Of a stretch of 64,000 nt of DNA, positions 25,957 through 33,651 are shown piece after piece (positions within the stretch are counted from its first letter, which is position 1; each line of letters opens with the position of its first letter). The position numbers were made by a program, and so were the translations under genes. Under the pieces are notes generated by a model. The model was not told the origin of the DNA and did not search any database. It saw only the letters and a program-made list of their open reading frames with translations. Source of the stretch: Erythrobacter sp. NAP1 (GTDB lineage Bacteria > Pseudomonadota > Alphaproteobacteria > Sphingomonadales > Sphingomonadaceae); assembly GCF_000152865.1 (NCBI RefSeq), contig NZ_CH672390.1:434001-498000 (forward strand). The letters run 5' to 3'.

Positions 25957-25995
25957 CTGAACGAAAACCAACATCCGCTTTCGCGCTTCGTTCAG
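25957..25995. promoter_or_regulatory. Nine-base inverted repeat upstream of rarD
   Basis: CTGAACGAA (25957-25965) and TTCGTTCAG (25987-25995) are perfect inverted copies with centres 30 bases apart, about three helical turns. This fits a dimeric operator or a cruciform/RNA stem. No regulator is assigned. Confidence 0.4.
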
Positions 25996-26136
25996 TTTCA
26001 ACCCTCTATAGATGAACGCACACTGAGAGACACCGCTCTCCCCTCTCCACCCCTTCTCCTGTGAGCGGGTCTCTCAATTGACCTTGGGTCGCTATCCACC
26101 AAGCGGTCCGGGCGCGGCTCCCACCAGTCGCGGAAG

Positions 26137-26175
26137 GCGCTCCCATGACCCCAAAAAGGGGCGTGGGGGCGCTTT
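26137..26175 (+). terminator. Terminator-like hairpin in the leader of the 26241 lipoprotein gene
   Basis: GCGCTCCCA (26137-26145) pairs with TGGGGGCGC (26164-26172) and, inside, CCCC (26149-26152) with GGGG (26158-26161) around AAAAA; TTT follows. No plus-strand gene lies just upstream that would need a terminator, so it may end a small RNA or attenuate the lipoprotein gene. Confidence 0.55.
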
Positions 26176-26240
26176 CAACTTTTCGCGCAAGAAGCGCTTC
26201 ATCTCAGCGAAAATTAACCAAAGTCGGGCATCAAAGGCCA

Positions 26241-26963
26241 ATGACGACCCGTGCCACTCATTTTGCCTTTCTCGCGCTCACGCTCGCGTTCGTTTCTGGC
26301 TGCGGCGAACAGGTCGATGAAGCACCAGCGCAGGTCCTTGCACAGGACCCGCAACTGGCGCGCGCGCTTAACGACCCGCTGATGGTCGATCCTGATCTTT
26401 CATGGCGTAGCGAAGCCAATGCCGTGATCGCCTATCGCGATGGCCACCCGCTTCCTTTGATCGAAGCAAGAGAAGACGCTGCGGCGAGAGCTCGCGAGGA
26501 GGCCCGCCTCGAACTTCTCGAGAACGGCCAGATCCCCGTAACTCCCAGTGCCAGTTCACAGGCAAGCGAGACCACCTTTGCCGACTTGAAAACAGCAGAC
26601 CAGATGGTCGAGGCAGCAGGGGCGCGGACGGATTGCATCGCTCGCATGGATAGCGATCTGGTATGGTCCACCCGCATGCCTCCGACCTCTTCCATCATGC
26701 CGCATGGCATGGTCCAACAGGCTGCAGGGGTGGATGAGTGGACCTGTGTCGTGCGGGTCGTGCGATATATGACGCCTGTCTCGATCGACGATGCGCTGGA
26801 ATACCACTGGACCAAGATTGAGCGGGCACGCTTTGATATCACTCGGTATGCCCAACCCACTGCGCAGCTTCATGGCGAACGGCGCGACCAGAAGGTCATC
26901 TTCGAGTTTCGCGAAGGACCGGGCGGGATGACCGCCGTGGATGTGGTTCATTGGCGCAAGTAA
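26241..26963 (+). CDS. Putative lipoprotein of unknown function
   Basis: A 240-residue protein. The signal part ends in the lipobox VSGC (about residues 17-20 of MTTRATHFAFLALTLAFVSG), so it is probably lipid-anchored. The start ATG 26241 has AAGG five bases upstream; a longer open frame from 26145 was rejected because it precedes the signal. Residues 70-100 form a charged helix; the C-terminal half (from about 130) is beta-rich with two Cys (TDCIARMD and EWTCVVRV) that may pair. No family recognised. Confidence 0.75.
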   Translation: MTTRATHFAFLALTLAFVSGCGEQVDEAPAQVLAQDPQLARALNDPLMVDPDLSWRSEANAVIAYRDGHPLPLIEAREDAAARAREEARLELLENGQIPVTPSASSQASETTFADLKTADQMVEAAGARTDCIARMDSDLVWSTRMPPTSSIMPHGMVQQAAGVDEWTCVVRVVRYMTPVSIDDALEYHWTKIERARFDITRYAQPTAQLHGERRDQKVIFEFREGPGGMTAVDVVHWRK

Positions 26964-26975
26964 GGCGGTGACACC

Positions 26976-28406
26976 CTAGTCGCCGATTCCAATCTCGATG
27001 TTTGCGCGCGGTTGTTCCATCTCGTTGCTTGCCACGGGGTAAGCGCAATAGTCGGCGGCATAATACGCTGCCGGACGGTGATTGCCCGAAAGGCCAATTC
27101 CGCCAAACGGGGCTGACGAAGACGCTCCATTCGTGGGGCGGTTCCAATTGATGATCCCAGCGCGTGTGTTCGCCCAGAAGCGCCCATAATCATCAGGCGA
27201 TCCTCCGATGAGAGAGGCCGAAAGCCCAAACCGGGTGTTGTTGGCCTCAGCAATGGCCGCATCAAGGTCTGGGACACGGATTACTTGCAGAAGAGGGCCG
27301 AACAGCTCGATGTCCGGGCGATCCTCAATCTCGGTCGTGTCGATGATACCGGGAGTTAGGAAGGGACGATCGAGATTGGGCCTGCGCATATGCAACAGCG
27401 CCTTGCCCCCAGAGGTCAGAAGCGCAAGAAACGAGTCGCTGAGCCCATCGGCGGTTTCATTGTCGATCACCGGGCCCATGAAGGGCTGCGGATTGTCGAA
27501 AGGATCGCCGACGATCAACCGTTTAGCCATCGGCAGCAATTCAGCCATGAGCGGCTCATACATCGAGGATTTGACTATCAATCGCCTGGCCGCGGTGCAA
27601 CGCTGGCCTGCAGACGTGAACGCGCTTTGGATTATGAGCGCGCATGCATCGGAGATCTTCGGCGTATCGATAACTACCAGGGGATTGTTGCCGCCCATTT
27701 CGAGCGCGACGATCTTGCCAGGATTGGCCGCGAGCTTGCGATTGATCGCGATGCCGGCCTGAGCGCTTCCGGTAAACAGAACACCGTCAATTCCCGGATG
27801 CGCGACCAGCTCTTTGCCTTGATCAGGACCGCCGACAAGGCCTTGAACCACGCCATCGGGGATCCCCGACCGGCTCCAGCATTCCAGCAGGGCCATTCCA
27901 ACCGCTGGTGCTTTTTCAGATGGCTTGAAGATGACGGTGTTCCCGGCGATCAACGCCGGGACCATATGGCCGTTAGGCAAGTGCGCCGGGAAGTTATGCG
28001 GGCCCAAGACAGCCATGACGCCGTGCGGTTTGTGCCGAAGAGCGGCCGTTCCCTGAAGGGCGCTGTCGCGCTTTTTCTTTCCGGTCCGCTCTGCATAGGC
28101 CTGAACCGAGATGTCCACCTTTGCGACGACCGCGTCGACTTCGGTGCGCGCTTCCCAAAGCGGCTTGCCTGTCTCGCGCGCGATCAGTTCTGCCAGTTTG
28201 TCTGCGTCGGATCGCACTTCGTTGGCGAAGCGGCGAGCAACCTCGACCCGGTGGCTCAACGCCTGTGCCGCCCATGCAGGCCAGGCTTTGCGCGCGCGGC
28301 TTACTATGGCGTCTACGTCGCCCACAGGCCCGCGCCAGACTTCCTCGCCGGTTGAAGGTGAGAAGGATGTAAGAGTGTCGTGCGCTGTTTGGTCTGTCAC
28401 TGTCAC
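26976..28406 (-). CDS. astD: Succinylglutamate-semialdehyde dehydrogenase-like protein
   Basis: A 476-residue aldehyde dehydrogenase. GPHNFPAHLPNGHMVPAL and VIFKPSEKAPAVG are AstD-like; the catalytic Glu is in VALEMGGNNPL and the catalytic Cys in TSAGQRCTAARRL. AstD oxidises N-succinylglutamate semialdehyde in the arginine succinyltransferase pathway. No astA, astB, astC or astE is nearby. Start GTG 28406 (VTVTDQ) is preferred; the frame is open to 28508 but that part is unlike the family. Confidence 0.88.
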   Translation of the reverse strand: MTVTDQTAHDTLTSFSPSTGEEVWRGPVGDVDAIVSRARKAWPAWAAQALSHRVEVARRFANEVRSDADKLAELIARETGKPLWEARTEVDAVVAKVDISVQAYAERTGKKKRDSALQGTAALRHKPHGVMAVLGPHNFPAHLPNGHMVPALIAGNTVIFKPSEKAPAVGMALLECWSRSGIPDGVVQGLVGGPDQGKELVAHPGIDGVLFTGSAQAGIAINRKLAANPGKIVALEMGGNNPLVVIDTPKISDACALIIQSAFTSAGQRCTAARRLIVKSSMYEPLMAELLPMAKRLIVGDPFDNPQPFMGPVIDNETADGLSDSFLALLTSGGKALLHMRRPNLDRPFLTPGIIDTTEIEDRPDIELFGPLLQVIRVPDLDAAIAEANNTRFGLSASLIGGSPDDYGRFWANTRAGIINWNRPTNGASSSAPFGGIGLSGNHRPAAYYAADYCAYPVASNEMEQPRANIEIGIGD

Positions 28407-28606
28407 GTTCGCTTGGTTTTCAAGGTTTGCGTTGCAAGACGACCGATCCGTGGGCGTTAACCCCTTGCGCTTCAGGCGGTCTGGTAGCGACCACAAAGTC
28501 CCATGCATAGCCCCAACATTAGGTTAACAACTGAGCCCAAAAGGGTTTCCCTTCTACGTAACTATGCGTATGGAAGTCAGGCACGTGTTAGGGGGGAGCT
28601 GCCGTG

Positions 28607-28708
28607 ATGGTAGTGCGTGACATCAAGATCATACCCCCTAGCCGGGTCGCGGAGTTGCAATCCGTCAAGCGTCTCTCGGGCGCTTTGGTAAGGGGAAGAT
28701 CCAAATGA
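28607..28708 (+). CDS. Possible 33-residue leader peptide coupled to the adhesin
   Basis: An ATG at 28607 opens a 33-codon frame (MVVRDIKIIPPSRVAELQSV, then KRLSGALVRGRSK) that ends in TGA overlapping the adhesin ATG as ATGA. A GGGGGGAG lies nine bases before the start. The product is basic, with no signal. The spacing suggests translational coupling, but a chance ORF cannot be excluded. The leader also holds a TAGGGGG/CCCCCTA inverted repeat. Confidence 0.35.
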   Translation: MVVRDIKIIPPSRVAELQSVKRLSGALVRGRSK

Positions 28709-31700
28709 AATACTCGAATTTGAGCCTATCCGCTCTGGGCCTTTCGGCGTCCAGCGCGGTGATCGCTGCAGTCGTCGGGCTGGGGGCGACAGCCACGCCT
28801 GCCGCTGCACAGGACGTCTGTCTGCTTGATCCAGGCGTAACCGGCGGTGCGACCGCTACCGGCGTCGACGCGCTGGCTTGCGGTGATAACGCAGAAGCCA
28901 GCGGCGATGAGGCCACAGCAATCGGCACCGATTCGGAAGCGTCGGGCGAAAGCGCAACAGCTATCGGCAATTCTGCAGTCGCAAGCGACCTGAATGCGAG
29001 CGCGCTTGGTCAAAACGCCCGTGCAACTGACACCGGTGCGACCGCGATTGGCGCAAATACCCTTGCCAATCAAGTTTCTGCCACGGCGATCGGTTCGACC
29101 GCACAGGCGCTTGCCAATGAAGCGACCGCACTTGGTCACAACACCCTTGCCAGCGCAAACCGCGCAACCGCAATTGGTACAGGCGCTACGGCCAACGGCA
29201 TTTCGTCGATCGCGCTCGGCCGCGAGGCGATTGCTAACGGTTTCGGTTCGTTCGCAGCCGGTGAATTTGCCGAAACGGCAGGCGACGGCGCGATTGCCAT
29301 TGGTAATGCGACCGTGGCTTCGGGTGTCGACGCACTTGCAATCGGCGGCGATGATGCTGGCGGCGGCGCCGCAGCTCTCGGCAATTCAACCACCGCAGTA
29401 GGCGGCGAAGCCTTCGCACAGGGCCCGGGCGCAACTGCAATCGGTTGGCGTTCGGTCGCTGACGCTGAACGCGCACAGGCCTTCGGTCACCTCGCCAACG
29501 CGCTGGGCATCCGTTCGCTTGCAGTGGGTGAAGCCGCTCTCGCAAACAGCGACAGCTCGATTGCAGTGGGTAACCTCTCGATTGCATCCGGCACCGGATC
29601 GATCGCGGTTGGCGATCTCTCCGAAACGGCTGGCGATGGCGCGATTGCCATTGGTAACTCGACCGTAGCGTCGGGCATCGATGCTCTTGCCATCGGTGGT
29701 GACGATGCAGGCGCCGGTGCTTCGGCACTCGGAAATTCGACTACCTCTGTTGGTGGTGAAGCCTTCGCACAAGGCCCGGGCGCAACCGCCATCGGTTGGC
29801 GTTCGGTTGCCGATGCAGAGCGCGCGCAGGCCTTCGGTCACCTTGCAAGCGCAACGGGCGTTCGCTCACTGGCAGTCGGCGAAGCGGCCAACGCTTCGGC
29901 TGACTTCGCAATCGCGCAGGGTGACAACGCCGCTGCAAGCGATCTTTCCTCGATCGCCATCGGTAACTCCTCGGTAGCGGACGGTATCGACGCCGTTGCT
30001 CTGGGTGGTGACGATGCAGGCACAGGTGCACAGGCGCTTGGCAACTCGACCACCGCTCTGGGTGGCGAAGCCTTCGCGCAAGGGCCGGGTGCAACCGCAG
30101 TCGGTTGGCGCTCAGTCGCTGACGCAGAACGCGCTCAAGCTTTCGGTCACCTCGCCAACGCGCTGGGCATCCGTTCGCTCGCAGTGGGTGAAGCCGCTCT
30201 TGCGAACAGCGACAGCTCAATTGCATTGGGTAACCTCTCGATCGCAACCGGCACCGGATCGATCGCGGTTGGTGATCTTTCCGAAACGGCTGGCGATGGC
30301 GCTATTGCCATCGGTAACTCGACCGTAGCTTCGGGCATTGATGCTCTCGCCATCGGTGGTGACGATGCAGGCGCTGGTGCTTCGGCACTCGGCAACTCCA
30401 CCACCTCGGTTGGTGGTGAAGCCTTCGCACAAGGCCCGGGCGCAACCGCCATCGGTTGGCGCTCGGTCGCTGACGCAGAGCGTGCTCACGCCTTCGGTCA
30501 CCTCGCAAGCGCAACGGGCGTTCGCTCGCTCGCGATCGGTGAGGCAGCCAACGCATCGGCCGATCAGGCAATCGCAGCGGGTAACCTCGCTTCGGCAGCC
30601 GGTCTCGAATCGATCGCAATCGGCGGTGACAATGACGGCAACGGCACTGGCGCTTCGGCTGGTGCTGACGGCGGCATCGCTATCGGTACCGACGCAGACG
30701 CAAGCGGCTTCGTCGGCACGGCTGTCGGCGCTCTTGCCAGCGCATCGGGCGACTTCACCTCGGCATTCGGTGTCGGCGCCAGCGCCGCCGGCGAAGGCGG
30801 TGTAGCCATCGGTTCGGGTTCGTCGGCAGGCGACGACTTCACGACCGCGCTTGGTGCCCTTGCTGATGCGAGCGGCTTCATCTCGACCGCACTCGGCAAC
30901 AGCGCCGTGGCGAGCGGCGAGGGCGGTGTCGCAGTTGGTGTCATCGCTCAGGCGACCGACTTCAACACCACTGCCGTGGGTACCAATTCCTCGGCAACCG
31001 CTGAGGACGGTTCGGCCTTCGGTGCAGACTCGCAAGCTACCGGCATCGACTCGACGGCAGTTGGTGCAGCTTCGCTCGCATCCGCCGATGAAGCGACCGC
31101 GGTCGGTGATGGCTCGGAAGCTTCGGGTCTGAGCTCGACGGCAGTCGGTTTTGCATCTCAGGCTACCGAACAGAACGCTTCGGCGTTTGGCCGCAATGCC
31201 CGCGCAACCGGAACCGGTTCGCTAGCACTTGGCCCGAACGCTCAGGCAACCGAACTGTCCAGCACGGCGATCGGTTCCGGGGCGGACGCTTTCGGCGTTG
31301 ACTCCACGGCCGTGGGTACCGCGTCGGCGGCGACTGGCCAGAACTCGTTCGCTGGCGGCGCCAACTCGACTGCCAACGGTCGCGCTTCGGTTGCTCTGGG
31401 TCGTCTCGCGGTTGCGGACGGTGACGGCACGGTCGCGATCGGTGAACTCGCTGCAACCGATGGTCAGTCGGCCATCGCAATCGGTGACGGCTCGTTCGCC
31501 ACTGGCACCGACGCAGTTGCCCTTGGTGGCGACAACAACGGCACCGGTGCACAGGCCCTTGGCAACTCGACCACTGCAATCGGTGGCGAAGCCTTCGCTT
31601 CGGGTCCGGGCGCTTCGGCCTTCGGCTGGCGTTCGAGTGCGAGCGCAGAACGCGCTCAGGCCATCGGTCACCTCGCAAGCGCATCGGGCATCCGTTCGCT

Positions 31701-33063
31701 GGCAGTGGGTGAAGCAGCCGATGCCTCGGGTGACGGTTCGGTCGCCATCGGTAACCAGAGCGATGCGGACGGCACTGACGCTGTTGCCCTTGGCAACGGT
31801 TCGTCGGCTCTGTTCGACAACTCGGTCGCCATTGGCGCTCTTGCAGCCACCACGCGGGCCAACCAGGTCGTGCTTGGCGGTGCCGGTACGTCTGTGACGG
31901 TCGGTGACATCGCAGCAAGCACCGCGGCTCAGACAGGCACGCCGTTCGTGGCAACTGTCGATGCCTCGGGTACGCTGGGTCAGGCGATTGCAGTCGATGA
32001 TCTTGCAACCGATGCAGAGCTGGCAGCTGAAACCGCTGCACGAATGGCTGCCGATGCGACCCTTCAGGGCAACATCGACACCAACTCGGCAGCGATTGCA
32101 GTCAATGCGGCCGATATCGGTACGAACGCGGCGAATATCGCCACGAACACCACCGACATCGCGACCAATGCGACCAATATCGCGACCAACACGACCGATA
32201 TTGCGACCAATGCGACCAACATCGCGACCAATGCGACGAACATCGCCACCAACACGGCGGACATCGCAACGAACGCGACCAACATCGCAACCAACACCAC
32301 TGACATCGCGACGAATGCGACCAACATCGCATCGAACACGACTGCCATTGGTGCCAACGCAACGGCGATTGCCGGTCTCGACACGCGGGTAACCGCAAAC
32401 GAGGGCGCGATTGCCACGAACACCACTGGTATCGCGACCAACGCAACCAACATCGCAGCAAACACCACTTCGATTGGTGCCAATGCGACGGCGATTGCCG
32501 GTCTCGATACGCGCGTGACGACGAACGAAAGCGGCATCGCAACCAATGCGATGGCGATTGCGGACAACAACGCGCTGGTGGTTGGTCTTGATACTCGCGT
32601 CACCACCAACGAGGGCGCGATTGCAACCAACACGACGTCGATCGCCACTAACGCGGCCGGCATCAGCACCAATTCGGCGGGCATCGCTTCCAACACGGCA
32701 GCGATCAACACCAACGCTTCGGGTATTGCGGCCAACGGTACGGCAATTGCAGGTCTTCAGAGCCTGACCGCCAACAACCAGGCTCAGATCAACACCCTGT
32801 TCGGCCAGACGGCTGCGAACCGGGATGCGATCGATCGCGCGAACGAAGGTGTCGCGATGGCGCTCGCCATGGAAAGCCCGGCGCTTCCGGCTGGCACGAG
32901 CTTCGCTCTGTCGGGCGGCATCGGCTACTTCGAAGATCGCGGCGCAGGCTCGATGGCCCTTTCGGCCCGCGTGTCTGAGAACGCTTCGATCTCGGCCGGT
33001 ATCGGTGTCGGTTTCGACAGCGGTGAAGTCGGTGCACGCGGCGGCTTCCAAGTTGCTTGGTAA
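28705..33063 (+). CDS. Trimeric autotransporter adhesin (YadA/Hia type)
   Basis: A 1452-residue surface protein. Signal peptide ends at AAA-QD (residue 35/36). Residues 45-1030 are about seventy YadA-head repeats of the form A-x-A-I-G/A-x-x-A. A neck (about 1034-1070, NSVAIGALAATTRANQVVLG) leads to a coiled-coil stalk (about 1115-1370) of heptads such as IATNTTD, then a YadA anchor (about 1379-1452) whose four strands end in a terminal Trp. The anchor makes a trimeric barrel in the outer membrane and exports the rest. AAGGGGAAG precedes the ATG. A 220-residue block of the head is duplicated. Confidence 0.95.
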   Translation: MKYSNLSLSALGLSASSAVIAAVVGLGATATPAAAQDVCLLDPGVTGGATATGVDALACGDNAEASGDEATAIGTDSEASGESATAIGNSAVASDLNASALGQNARATDTGATAIGANTLANQVSATAIGSTAQALANEATALGHNTLASANRATAIGTGATANGISSIALGREAIANGFGSFAAGEFAETAGDGAIAIGNATVASGVDALAIGGDDAGGGAAALGNSTTAVGGEAFAQGPGATAIGWRSVADAERAQAFGHLANALGIRSLAVGEAALANSDSSIAVGNLSIASGTGSIAVGDLSETAGDGAIAIGNSTVASGIDALAIGGDDAGAGASALGNSTTSVGGEAFAQGPGATAIGWRSVADAERAQAFGHLASATGVRSLAVGEAANASADFAIAQGDNAAASDLSSIAIGNSSVADGIDAVALGGDDAGTGAQALGNSTTALGGEAFAQGPGATAVGWRSVADAERAQAFGHLANALGIRSLAVGEAALANSDSSIALGNLSIATGTGSIAVGDLSETAGDGAIAIGNSTVASGIDALAIGGDDAGAGASALGNSTTSVGGEAFAQGPGATAIGWRSVADAERAHAFGHLASATGVRSLAIGEAANASADQAIAAGNLASAAGLESIAIGGDNDGNGTGASAGADGGIAIGTDADASGFVGTAVGALASASGDFTSAFGVGASAAGEGGVAIGSGSSAGDDFTTALGALADASGFISTALGNSAVASGEGGVAVGVIAQATDFNTTAVGTNSSATAEDGSAFGADSQATGIDSTAVGAASLASADEATAVGDGSEASGLSSTAVGFASQATEQNASAFGRNARATGTGSLALGPNAQATELSSTAIGSGADAFGVDSTAVGTASAATGQNSFAGGANSTANGRASVALGRLAVADGDGTVAIGELAATDGQSAIAIGDGSFATGTDAVALGGDNNGTGAQALGNSTTAIGGEAFASGPGASAFGWRSSASAERAQAIGHLASASGIRSLAVGEAADASGDGSVAIGNQSDADGTDAVALGNGSSALFDNSVAIGALAATTRANQVVLGGAGTSVTVGDIAASTAAQTGTPFVATVDASGTLGQAIAVDDLATDAELAAETAARMAADATLQGNIDTNSAAIAVNAADIGTNAANIATNTTDIATNATNIATNTTDIATNATNIATNATNIATNTADIATNATNIATNTTDIATNATNIASNTTAIGANATAIAGLDTRVTANEGAIATNTTGIATNATNIAANTTSIGANATAIAGLDTRVTTNESGIATNAMAIADNNALVVGLDTRVTTNEGAIATNTTSIATNAAGISTNSAGIASNTAAINTNASGIAANGTAIAGLQSLTANNQAQINTLFGQTAANRDAIDRANEGVAMALAMESPALPAGTSFALSGGIGYFEDRGAGSMALSARVSENASISAGIGVGFDSGEVGARGGFQVAW
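29241..30560 (+). repeat. Tandem 660-base duplication in the adhesin head
   Basis: Two consecutive 660-base copies (about 29241-29900 and 29901-30560). The marker GEAFAQGPGATAIGWRSVAD occurs at 29404, 29755, 30064 and 30415, that is, pairs spaced 660 bases. Over 29461-29580 against 30121-30240 I count 111 of 120 identical bases. Each copy contains two diverged half units of 351 and 309 bases. A more diverged half unit recurs near 31470-31700. Confidence 0.9.
32092..32380 (+). repeat. 21-base repeats encoding Asn-at-d stalk heptads
   Basis: A run of 21-base units encodes thirteen consecutive heptads from IAVNAAD to IGANATA, mostly IATNATN and IATNTTD. Ile is at core position a and Asn at d throughout. 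A block containing IAGLDTR then recurs 126 bases later. Confidence 0.9.
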
Positions 33064-33081
33064 GCCGTTAGACATCAGGTC

Positions 33082-33642
33082 ATGACTGTAATGACCTCGA
33101 AAAATACGATGCCGGGGCCCAGTGCCCCGGCATTTCGTTTTGCCACCCTTGCAGCCGTATGTGCAGGGCTGTGGTTTACTCCGGCAAGCGCTCAGGCGCA
33201 GCAGCAGCAGCAGCAAGCCCAGCCGAGCTTTCAGCCGCCGCCGTCGGTTCGTCCGACGCCGAGCCAGCTTGAGCTATCGAAGTTGCTCTGGTCGACTGTT
33301 GCCGCAGTCGATCATGCGAACCAGTCGGGCAATTATTCCGTGCTGCGGGACATCTCGGCGCAGAACTTCCAGATCAATTTTAATCCGGCCCGCCTGACCG
33401 AGATCTTTTCCGGCCTTCGCAATCTCAACATGGATCTGTCGAACGCTCTGCTGGTCCCGCCGACCTATTACGAAGCGCCGCAGATGATCAGCAATGACGT
33501 CTTCCGCGTGCGCGGCGTGTTTCAGCTGCGCCCGATCTCGATCGGCTTTGATGTCTATTACCAGTGGGAACAGGGGCGCTGGAAACTGTTCGGCATCGAC
33601 CTTCAGCCGCAGCAGATGGTCGAAGCGCAACCGGTTCGATAG
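33082..33642 (+). CDS. Small secreted protein next to the adhesin
   Basis: A 186-residue protein with a signal peptide (FRFATLAAVCAGLWFTPASA, cleaved near AQA), then a Gln-rich stretch and a folded domain whose end, FDVYYQWEQGRWKLFGIDL, resembles the last strands of an NTF2-like fold. In-frame starts are ATG 33082, 33091 and 33109; none lies after the hairpin at 33109-33141, so the ribosome site or first codons must sit in or before it. It begins 18 bases after the adhesin stop, which suggests a linked, perhaps accessory, role. Function unknown. Confidence 0.75.
   Translation: MTVMTSKNTMPGPSAPAFRFATLAAVCAGLWFTPASAQAQQQQQQAQPSFQPPPSVRPTPSQLELSKLLWSTVAAVDHANQSGNYSVLRDISAQNFQINFNPARLTEIFSGLRNLNMDLSNALLVPPTYYEAPQMISNDVFRVRGVFQLRPISIGFDVYYQWEQGRWKLFGIDLQPQQMVEAQPVR
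33109..33141 (+). terminator. Terminator of the adhesin gene overlapping the next ORF's start region
   Basis: ATGCCGGGGC (33109-33118) and GCCCCGGCAT (33124-33133) form a perfect ten-pair stem with a five-base loop, followed by TTCGTTTT. It is 46 bases after the adhesin stop and lies within the signal-peptide codons of the following gene. Confidence 0.8.
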
Positions 33643-33651
33643 GCTGACGCG

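Larger units (their letters stand above)
25875..26240. other. 366-base intergenic region between rarD and a lipoprotein gene
   Basis: Divergent promoter region. It holds an inverted repeat (25957-25995), a possible -10 TATAGA (26007-26012, plus strand) and a strong hairpin with a T run (26137-26175). No convincing ORF. A short untranslated RNA running from about 26020 to 26175 is possible. Confidence 0.5.

Noticed and set aside
26215..28530. TTAAC half-sites resembling CtrA boxes upstream of the lipoprotein and the adhesin
   Set aside because: Only single half-sites were seen, not the TTAA-N7-TTAA pair, so CtrA control cannot be claimed.
31222..33216. 664-codon minus-strand frame opposite the adhesin
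   Set aside because: A shadow of the adhesin repeats; it lacks a ribosome site and family match.
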